Part shown: piece by piece, positions 58,358 through 64,000 of the stretch
Layout of the letters: each line of letters begins with the position of its first letter
Position numbering within the stretch: position 1 is the stretch's first letter
Assembly (NCBI RefSeq): GCF_003963535.1
Contig: NZ_CP034539.1
Span: 3,844,001-3,908,000, forward strand
DNA: 64,000 nt
From: Streptomyces cyaneochromogenes
Lineage (GTDB): Bacteria > Actinomycetota > Actinomycetes > Streptomycetales > Streptomycetaceae
Reading direction: 5' to 3'
Notes under the pieces: model-generated
What the model was told of the DNA's origin: nothing
What the model saw: only the letters and a program-made list of their open reading frames with translations
The model's database searches: none
Made by a program: the position numbers and the translations under genes

Positions 58358-58636
58358 TCAGGCCATACCGCCGGCCACGGCCGGCAGGATCGTGACGTTG
58401 TCGCCGTCGGCGAGCTTGGTGTTGATGCCGTCGAGGAAGCGGACGTCCTCGTCGTTCAGGTAGACGTTGACGAAGCGGCGCAGCTCGCCGCCGTCGACGA
58501 TGCGGGCCTGGATGCCCGCGTGCCGGGTCTCGAGGTCGGCGAGCAGCTTGGCGAGGGTCTCACCGCTGCCCTCCACCGCCTTCTGACCGTCGGTGTAGGT
58601 GCGGAGGATGGTGGGGATGCGGACCTCGATGGCCAT
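58358..58636 (-). CDS. cysO: CysO sulfur-carrier protein (MoaD/ThiS fold)
   Basis: 92 residues. Ubiquitin-like small protein that starts V-R-I-P-T-I-L-R-T-Y-T and ends A-V-A-G-G-M-A. The di-glycine is not the true C-terminus: Met-Ala follow, so they must be removed before activation. Translation leads into cysM (5-bp gap). A leader peptide lies 116 bp upstream. Confidence 0.93.
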   Translation of the reverse strand: MAIEVRIPTILRTYTDGQKAVEGSGETLAKLLADLETRHAGIQARIVDGGELRRFVNVYLNDEDVRFLDGINTKLADGDNVTILPAVAGGMA

Positions 58637-58706
58637 GGCTCAGGGCTCCTGTCGGGAGTAGTCAGTCGGGGGCGCGCGGCAGCGCAAGTACAGCGGGTGT
58701 GGTGCA

Positions 58707-58727
58707 CGTGAGGCGCCGCGGCTCACG
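58707..58727 (-). promoter_or_regulatory. Hairpin between the leader peptide and cysO
   Basis: CGTGAG (58707-58712) pairs with CTCACG (58722-58727) in the transcribed leader. It could be part of an attenuator that depends on translation of the leader peptide; this is inference. Confidence 0.4.
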
Positions 58728-58751
58728 GCCGTACGGCGGCAGGGTGTCGCG

Positions 58752-58847
58752 TCAACAGATGGCGCTGGCGAGCCTGCACAGGTCGACGTGCAGCCGCGCC
58801 ACGAGCAGCAAGCCCGGCGTCTTCTCGCTCACGTCGTGGAAAACCAT
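58752..58847 (-). CDS. Cysteine-responsive leader peptide upstream of cysO-cysM
   Basis: 31 residues: begins M-V-F-H-D-V-S-E-K-T-P-G, contains A-R-L-H-V-D-L-C-R-L-A-S-A, and ends I-C before TGA. The R-L-H-V-D-L-C-R pattern with a terminal Cys matches the actinobacterial leader peptides found before sulfur genes. Stalling at Cys codons when cysteine is low would change cysO-cysM expression. The effect is inferred from pattern and place. Confidence 0.82.
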   Translation of the reverse strand: MVFHDVSEKTPGLLLVARLHVDLCRLASAIC

Positions 58848-58935
58848 GGGGTCATCGTATCGATTCCCGGTCCGGCTTCTGGAATGTGATCCCACATCGC
58901 GGACGCATGAGGGCCGGGGAGTGAGACCGCGCTGT

Positions 58936-59961
58936 TCAGGCGGACCCTCGCAGCACCAGGCGGGTGGGTGTGACGACGGACGGGACCCGCGCGCCTTCGC
59001 ACAGCAGCCGGGCCATCAGCCGGCCCATTCCCTCGATGTCCTGGTGGACCGTGGTCAGCGGTGGGTCGGTGAACTCGGCGATGGGCGCGAGGTCGTCGAA
59101 GGCGACCACGGCCACGTCGTCGGGCACCCGCCGGCCCCGCTCACGCAGCACCCGCAGCGCCCCGGACGCCATGAGGTCGGAGGCGGCGAAGACGGCGTCC
59201 AGGTCGGGGCGGCGCTCCAGCAGCGCGGCCATGGCCCCGGCACCGCCCTGCTGGGTGTAGTCGCCCTTCTCGATCAGCTCGGGCGAGGCGTCGAACAGGA
59301 CGTCGCGGTAGCCGTCGAGGCGGTCGACGGCCGAGGCCTCCTGGTCGTACGGCCCGGTGATGGTCCCGATGCGCTCGCGGCCGAGCGAGAGAAGGTGGCG
59401 GACTGCCTCCCGGGCGCCGCCGCGGTTGTCGGCGTCGACGTAGACGTGGGCGGGCACGGGCTCGCCCTCGCGCAGCAGCGGGCGGCCGCCGAAGACCGCG
59501 GGCAGGCCGAGGCGCCGGATCATCGCGGGCAGCGGGTCGTCGGCGCGCAGGGAGAACAGCAGGGCTCCGTCGACATGGCCGCCGCCCAGGAAGTCGGCGA
59601 CGCGCGGATAGTCGTCCGGGTCCTCCAGGAACAGCAGGACGGGCTGGACGCCGTGCGCGACCAGTTCCTTGCGAATGCCGCGCAGATGGCGGTCGAAGAA
59701 GGGGTCGATGAACAGCCGGTCCTGCGGCTGGGTCGCGACGACCGCGACGGCGTTGTTGCGGCGGGTGACCAGCTGACGGGCGGCGTGATGGGGGACGTAG
59801 CCGAGATCGGCGATCACCTCGCGGACGCGGTCGGCGACCTCCGCCCGCACCCTGGGCTCACCGTTGATCACCCGCGACACCGTGGACTTCGAGACCCCCG
59901 ACCGGTGGGCGACGTCCTCCAGCGTGGGGAGCCGTCCGTTCGACCACTGCGTCAACACCAT
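58936..59961 (-). CDS. LacI family transcriptional regulator
   Basis: 341 residues. The helix-turn-helix with hinge helix (residues 13-65) reads T-L-E-D-V-A-H-R-S-G-V-S-K-S-T-V-S-R-V-I-N-G. The periplasmic-binding-protein-like sugar domain spans 70-335. No sugar transport genes are adjacent, so its target is not evident. Confidence 0.92.
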   Translation of the reverse strand: MVLTQWSNGRLPTLEDVAHRSGVSKSTVSRVINGEPRVRAEVADRVREVIADLGYVPHHAARQLVTRRNNAVAVVATQPQDRLFIDPFFDRHLRGIRKELVAHGVQPVLLFLEDPDDYPRVADFLGGGHVDGALLFSLRADDPLPAMIRRLGLPAVFGGRPLLREGEPVPAHVYVDADNRGGAREAVRHLLSLGRERIGTITGPYDQEASAVDRLDGYRDVLFDASPELIEKGDYTQQGGAGAMAALLERRPDLDAVFAASDLMASGALRVLRERGRRVPDDVAVVAFDDLAPIAEFTDPPLTTVHQDIEGMGRLMARLLCEGARVPSVVTPTRLVLRGSA

Positions 59962-60087
59962 CTCCGTCGGGGCGAGTTGCTCGGATACGCCTTCGCAGAC
60001 GGTAACTCCGACGGGCCCGTCGCGCCCCTGAGTTATGGATCAGTCGAGCAATGCATCAGCCGAGCAATGGATCAGCCGAGTTGTGGG

Positions 60088-60510
60088 TCAGTACGCCTCG
60101 ACCACCTTGACCTCCTCCTCGGTGACCTCCCCCTCGACGATCCGGAACGAACGGAACTGGAACTCGCCGAGGCCGTCGGTGTCGGCGGTGGAGACCAGGA
60201 CGTAGTGCGCGCCGGGCTCGTTGGCGTAGGAGATGTCGGTGCGGGAGGGGTAGGCCTCGGTGGCCGTGTGGGAGTGGTAGATGACCACCGGCTCCTCGTC
60301 GCGGTCGTCCATCTCGCGGTAGAGCCTGAGCAGGTCGCCCGAGTCGAACTCGTAGAACGTGGGCGACATGGCCGCGTTCAGCATCGGGATGAAGCGCTCG
60401 GGACGGTCCGAGCCGGTCGGCCCCGCCACGACGCCGCACGCTTCGTCGGGGTGGTCCTTGCGGGCGTGCGCGACGATCTGGTCGACGAGGGCCTGGGTGA
60501 TGGTCAGCAT
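60088..60510 (-). CDS. mec: JAMM/MPN+ metalloprotease Mec
   Basis: 140 residues from the ATG at 60508-60510. The JAMM motif is complete: Glu23 (D-E-A-C-G), H79-S-H81 and D92 (H-S-H-T-A-T-E-A-Y-P-S-R-T-D). In the CysO route it releases cysteine from the CysO-cysteine conjugate, and it may also trim the CysO C-terminus. It is separated from cysO by the LacI gene. Confidence 0.93.
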   Translation of the reverse strand: MLTITQALVDQIVAHARKDHPDEACGVVAGPTGSDRPERFIPMLNAAMSPTFYEFDSGDLLRLYREMDDRDEEPVVIYHSHTATEAYPSRTDISYANEPGAHYVLVSTADTDGLGEFQFRSFRIVEGEVTEEEVKVVEAY

Positions 60511-60529
60511 GCGGCCAGGATAAGCAGAG

Positions 60530-60621
60530 GGGCCGCCCCGTACCGAGGGTTGGTACGGGACGGCCCACATGCCGGACGCCCTGAGCGGCAGCCGCCTGGG
60601 AGCGCCACGAGTGCTCCCAGG
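60530..60621 (-). terminator. Tandem hairpin terminators after the amino-acid permease
   Basis: Hairpin 1: GGGCCGCCCCGTACC (60530-60544) / GGTACGGGACGGCCC (60552-60566), one mismatch. Hairpin 2: CCTGGGAGC (60595-60603) / GCTCCCAGG (60613-60621), perfect. Both lie between the permease stop and mec. Confidence 0.85.
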
Positions 60622-60654
60622 GGCCGGACGTCCTGGACAGGCAGCGCGAAGCGC

Positions 60655-62094
60655 CTAGCCGACCTTCTCGAGCTCCGGCTCGTCCCCGCCTCGAGCGGCG
60701 ATCTGCGGGTTGCGGCTCTTGAGGACCGCCCAGCCGACGCCCAGGGCGACAGCCCAGCCGGCCGCGACGTACAGGCAGATCCGCGCGTCCTTGTCGTACG
60801 CGATCATGAAGGTCACGCCGATGAGGAAGAGGAGTGCGACCCAGCTGAAGAGCGCCCCGCCGGGAGCGGGGAAGGACGAGGCGCGCAGTCGGCCGGCCTC
60901 GACCGCGGCGCGGTAGCGGATGTGGCTAACGAGGATCATCATCCAGGTCCAGATGCCGGCCGCGGTGGCGACGGAGGTGACGTACTGGAACGCCTTCTCC
61001 GGGACGACGTAGTTCAGGACGACGCCGATGCCCATGAGCGCCACGGAGACCGCGATGCCGACGGCGGGCGTCTTGCGGGCGGTGAGCCTGCCGAAGGCCT
61101 GCGGGGCCTCGCTGTTGGAGGCGAGGTCGCGCAGCATCCGGCCGGTCGAGTACATGCCCGAGTTGCAGGACGACAGGGCCGCGGTGAGCACCACGAAGTT
61201 GACGATGCCCGCGGCGAGCGGGATGCCGATCTTGCCGAACGCGTGGACGAACGGGCTCTCGCCGGCGGAGAACTCGGTCCACTTGACCACGGAGAGGATC
61301 ACCAGGAGCGCGCCGACGTAGAAGACGATGATGCGCCAGGGCAGGGTGTTGATGGCCTTCGGCAGGGTCTTCTCGGGGTTCTCGGACTCGCCCGCGGTGA
61401 CGCCGACGAGCTCGACGGCGAGGTAGGCGAACATGACGCCCTGGAGCGTCATCAGGCTGGAGCCGATGCCGTTCGGGAAGATGCCGCCGTGCGACCAGAG
61501 GTTGGAGACGGTGGCGGTGTCACCGGCGTCGGAGAAGCCGAGGGTGAGCACGCCGAGGCCGATGACGATCATGCCGATGATGGCCGTGACCTTGATCATC
61601 GAGAACCAGAACTCGACCTCGCCGAAGATCTTGACGGAGATCAGGTTGACGCCGAAGAGCACCACCAGGAACACCAGGGCGCTGACCCACTGCGGGATCT
61701 CGGGGAACCAGAAGTGGATGTAGATCGCGGCGGCCGTGAGCTCGGCCATGCCGGTGACCACCCACATGAGCCAGTACGTCCAGCCCGTGACGAACCCGAA
61801 GAACGGGCCGAGGAATTCCCGGGCGTACTCGGCGAAGGAGCCGGAGACGGGCCGGTAGAGGAGCAGCTCGCCCAGGGCCCGCATGATGAAGAAGATGACT
61901 ACGCCCGCGAGGGCATACATGAGGATGATGCTGGGGCCGGCCTTCTCGATGTTCGCCCCGGCACCCATGAACAGGCCGACGCCGATGGCGCCGCCGATCG
62001 CGATCATCTGGACCTGACGGCTGCCGAGACCCCGCTCGTACCCCTCCTCCGGGGCATCCGTGGCCTTCGCGTCAGTGACCTTCGCAGAGGTCAT
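60655..62094 (-). CDS. Amino acid permease (APC superfamily)
   Basis: 479 residues from the ATG at 62092-62094, with GAAAGGCG upstream. Twelve membrane helices. R-Q-V-Q-M-I-A-I-G-G-A-I-G-V-G-L-F-M-G-A-G at the first helix is the APC signature, and V-E-L-V-G-V-T-A-G-E-S-E-N-P-E-K-T-L-P-K-A is the conserved loop. Resembles GABA/asparagine/aromatic permeases; substrate not assigned. Confidence 0.92.
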   Translation of the reverse strand: MTSAKVTDAKATDAPEEGYERGLGSRQVQMIAIGGAIGVGLFMGAGANIEKAGPSIILMYALAGVVIFFIMRALGELLLYRPVSGSFAEYAREFLGPFFGFVTGWTYWLMWVVTGMAELTAAAIYIHFWFPEIPQWVSALVFLVVLFGVNLISVKIFGEVEFWFSMIKVTAIIGMIVIGLGVLTLGFSDAGDTATVSNLWSHGGIFPNGIGSSLMTLQGVMFAYLAVELVGVTAGESENPEKTLPKAINTLPWRIIVFYVGALLVILSVVKWTEFSAGESPFVHAFGKIGIPLAAGIVNFVVLTAALSSCNSGMYSTGRMLRDLASNSEAPQAFGRLTARKTPAVGIAVSVALMGIGVVLNYVVPEKAFQYVTSVATAAGIWTWMMILVSHIRYRAAVEAGRLRASSFPAPGGALFSWVALLFLIGVTFMIAYDKDARICLYVAAGWAVALGVGWAVLKSRNPQIAARGGDEPELEKVG

Positions 62095-62445
62095 GTGTAG
62101 TGCGCCTTTCTCCATGCCGACCCGGACCTTCGTCGGCCTCGGATCGGGTCTCGATCCCCCCGGATTGCTGGAGCTGTGCCTGGCCGACGATCCGCCGGCC
62201 ATGTGGCGCACCCGGCCGAACATTCGGGTGGTGCTCGTCGGGCGTCGTGAAGATTTATCACGGTCGCAACAGTGATCGGGGTCAGGACATGTGGCGCATC
62301 GCACAGGAAGAACCGGACAAACGACACCGCCGCCCGCAGAGCGGGCGGCGGTGGTGACGCGATCGTTATCCGGATTTGAGCGTCCGCTGAGCGAACACAA
62401 AATGTTCACAGATCAGCATGAAAAGGACCCGAAGACGGTCACGGG
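62095..62445. other. Promoter region and terminator without genes
   Basis: The half near the permease holds its promoter region, where no clear operator was seen. The half near DUF2017 holds the terminator. Confidence 0.6.
62325..62353 (-). terminator. Terminator of the clpS-DUF2017 transcript
   Basis: Perfect 13-bp stem CACCGCCGCCCGC (62325-62337) / GCGGGCGGCGGTG (62341-62353) with loop AGA, 93 bp beyond the DUF2017 stop. Confidence 0.85.
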
Positions 62446-63054
62446 CTACGGCATCAGCGTCGCGACCAGCGTCTCCTGGAGTCCGCCCAGCCACAGATAC
62501 GCCATCACCATCGGCTTGCGCGGGTCCTCGTCCGGGAGCCGGTAGAGCAGATCGGTGTCGTCCTCGTCGGCGATATCCAGACGGGAGCCGATGGCCAGGC
62601 GCAGGTCGTTGAGGGCGCCGAGCCACTGCTGGGACTCCTCGACGGAGAGCTTGAGCACCGCGCCGCTCTCTCCGGCGGAGGCGGCACTGAGCGCGTCCAG
62701 GGAGCGGACCACCGCGAGCGCGTTGTCGCGCTTGCCGGCGCGCAGGTCGTTCTCGGTGTAGCGGCGGAACTCCGCGGAGTGCGCCCGCTGCTCCTCGGCC
62801 TCCTTGGCCTGCGGGGTGCCCTCGGGATCGCCGTAGGCGTCCGGGAACAGGCGCTTGAGGACCGGGTCGGCCGGCGGTTCGCTCGGCCCCTCGGCGAAGA
62901 GTTCGGCGAGCGGGTCGTCGGGGGCGTCCTCGGCGGGGCCGGGGCCGATGAGCTCCAGGAGCTGTACGGCCAGCGACCGGATGATGGAGATCTCGACGTC
63001 GTCGAGGGCGACGGCCGCGCCGCCGTCGGGGAGCGGTTCGAAGGTTCCTGGCAT
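62446..63054 (-). CDS. DUF2017 protein
   Basis: 202 residues. D-D-V-E-I-S-I-I-R-S-L-A-V-Q-L-L-E-L near the start and the C-terminal half (V-R-S-L-D-A-L, then L-N-D-L-R-L-A-I-G-S-R-L) match DUF2017, a family always placed next to clpS in actinobacteria. Cytoplasmic. Function unknown; the pairing hints at protein degradation. Confidence 0.9.
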   Translation of the reverse strand: MPGTFEPLPDGGAAVALDDVEISIIRSLAVQLLELIGPGPAEDAPDDPLAELFAEGPSEPPADPVLKRLFPDAYGDPEGTPQAKEAEEQRAHSAEFRRYTENDLRAGKRDNALAVVRSLDALSAASAGESGAVLKLSVEESQQWLGALNDLRLAIGSRLDIADEDDTDLLYRLPDEDPRKPMVMAYLWLGGLQETLVATLMP

Positions 63055-63072
63055 GGAGGCGATTCGCTACTT

Positions 63073-63140
63073 CCGGTCCTGCGGGCGGGAGGTCATGTCC
63101 GGTCCTGCGAGCGGGAGGTCATTTCCGGTCCTGCTGGAGG
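63073..63140. repeat. 26-bp tandem repeat at the clpS 3' end
   Basis: CCGGTCCTGC starts at 63073, 63099 and 63125. The third copy is the coding end of clpS and the other two fill the gap to DUF2017, so the 3' end of clpS seems to have been duplicated. Confidence 0.8.
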
Positions 63141-63427
63141 GTGGCCCACAGGCCGTAGCCGTGCATGGCCTGCACGTCGCGTTCCATCTCCTCGCGACTG
63201 CCGCTGGAGACGACCGCCCGGCCCTTGTGGTGGACATCGAGCATGAGCTTGGTGGCCTTGTCCTTGCTGTACCCGAAGTACGCCTGGAAGACATACGTCA
63301 CGTAGCTCATGAGGTTGACCGGGTCGTTGTGGACGATCGTGACCCAGGGGACGTCCGGCTCGGGTACGGCGAAGGTCTCTTCGGCCGCTTCGGTGCGTTC
63401 GATCTCTACGGGAGCGGGTGACGTCAC
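63119..63427 (-). CDS. clpS: ATP-dependent Clp protease adaptor ClpS
   Basis: 102 residues, GTG start. P-W-V-T-I-V-H-N-D-P-V-N-L-M-S-Y-V is the adaptor core that contacts ClpA/ClpC and binds N-degrons; H-H-K-G-R-A-V-V completes the pocket. It delivers N-end-rule substrates to the Clp protease. Confidence 0.95.
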   Translation of the reverse strand: MTSPAPVEIERTEAAEETFAVPEPDVPWVTIVHNDPVNLMSYVTYVFQAYFGYSKDKATKLMLDVHHKGRAVVSSGSREEMERDVQAMHGYGLWATLQQDRK

Positions 63428-63607
63428 ACAGCCATGCTGCCACCGGAGGGGGGTGGTCGCACAAATCCTCGGTCCGCCCCGGGGAAGAAATCGTCAGACT
63501 GACGAAATGGGGGTACCATCTTCGACGTGCTGCATACACCGGGGGACAACCCCCGGACCCCCGGCCGGCCCGGGGGCGCCCGGAAAGTCATAGCTAGGAG
63601 AGCTGTC

Positions 63608-64000
63608 GTGGATGTAGCGGACCTTGGGCTGCCGGTGGACGTTCCCTCGACGGCGCTCTTCACGGACCAGTACGAGCTGACGATGCTGCAGGCCGCCCTG
63701 AACGCGGGCACCGCCGAGCGGCGGTCGGTCTTCGAGGTCTTCACCCGGCGGCTGCCGAACGGGCGCCGGTACGGCGTCGTCGCGGGCACCGGCCGCGTCC
63801 TGGACGCCGTCGAGAACTTCCGCTTCGACGCGGACGTCCTCGGCTTCCTGCGCGAGCGGAAGATCGTCGACGAGGAGACCCTGAAGTGGCTGGCGGACTA
63901 CCGCTTCTCCGGCGACGTCTGGGGCTACCCCGAGGGCGAGGTCTACTTCCCGGGCTCGCCGATCATGCGGGTCGAGGGCACCTTCGCCGAGTGCGTGCTG
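63608..64000 (+). CDS. pncB: Nicotinate phosphoribosyltransferase, N-terminal part
   Basis: 131 codons visible; the gene runs off the right edge. The GTG at 63608 is chosen with AGGAG 7 bp upstream. The start L-F-T-D-Q-Y-E-L-T-M-L-Q-A and E-V-F-T-R-R-L-P, then Y-R-F-S-G-D-V-W-G-Y-P-E-G are family blocks. It converts nicotinate to its mononucleotide in NAD salvage. Divergent from clpS across 180 bp. Confidence 0.92.
   Translation, partial: MDVADLGLPVDVPSTALFTDQYELTMLQAALNAGTAERRSVFEVFTRRLPNGRRYGVVAGTGRVLDAVENFRFDADVLGFLRERKIVDEETLKWLADYRFSGDVWGYPEGEVYFPGSPIMRVEGTFAECVL

Noticed and set aside
58699..62100. Open frame of over 1100 codons on the plus strand antisense to cysO, LacI, mec and the permease
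   Set aside because: It lies opposite well-supported genes, has Gly/Asp/Glu/Arg-rich composition typical of the antisense of high-GC3 codons, and no recognised domain.

Overview
The window is a chromosomal piece of a Streptomyces. It is very GC-rich with strong third-position GC. It carries genes typical of that genus: an SsgA-family protein, a WhiJ-type HTH/DUF397/ATP-binding triad, class E sortase logic with LAxTG anchors, DasR-type dre sites in front of GlcNAc phosphotransferase genes, and many Tat signal peptides. The run from the amino-acid transporter through mec, cysO, cysM, the nagE/nagF-type PTS genes, rph, rdgB and bcp looks like conserved core chromosome. No rRNA, CRISPR array, integrase or complete insertion sequence was seen. 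One tRNA, Leu(UAG), is present.

Region by region. (1) 1-8268, all on the minus strand: an aminophosphonate uptake and breakdown operon. A GntR/UTRA regulator is followed by a FAD oxidoreductase, a phosphonatase-like HAD hydrolase, ABC importer genes (ATPase, two permeases, lipoprotein binding protein), then a Tat-exported alkaline-phosphatase-superfamily enzyme and a HAD-IIA hydrolase cut by the edge. (2) 8365-18704: mixed metabolism and envelope genes, namely an LAxTG surface protein, a ROK repressor divergent from a Gfo/Idh/MocA oxidoreductase, an FAH-family hydrolase, a short YidC, a class E sortase, a Tat-exported GH30 enzyme and a SEC-C protein. (3) 18924-25692: an island with visibly lower GC. 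It holds a 1049-residue phospholipase-D/SF2 helicase/DUF3427 protein, a WhiJ-type regulatory triad, a membrane-anchored helical protein and an SRA-like protein with a TTA codon. This is the best candidate for a little-described (probably defence) system. (4) 26310-38912: accessory secreted and membrane proteins, an ECF sigma factor fused to a membrane-spanning Pro/Glu-rich tail, an SsgA-like protein, a frameshifted methyltransferase and a Tat/LAxTG alginate-lyase-like enzyme. (5) 38995-49874: DUF445 and SGNH proteins, a 116-bp tandem repeat, a DUF1707 protein, an ABC-2 exporter, a bifunctional penicillin-binding protein, and a guanidinium exporter behind a probable guanidine-III riboswitch. 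(6) 49970-64000: core genes including bcp, tRNA-Leu, rdgB, rph, the GlcNAc PTS, an MBL-fold enzyme, a MazF-like protein, the mec/cysO/cysM cysteine pathway with a Cys-ended leader peptide, an amino-acid permease, DUF2017, clpS, and the start of pncB.

How the genes work together. The phosphonate genes overlap by a few bases and would be co-transcribed, taking up an aminophosphonate and cleaving its C-P bond. The two membrane PTS genes and the EIIB gene share DasR-type operators, including a 27-bp perfect palindrome. Mec, CysO and CysM form the protein-thiocarboxylate cysteine route, with a short leader peptide likely sensing cysteine supply. The class E sortase can anchor both LAxTG proteins in the window.
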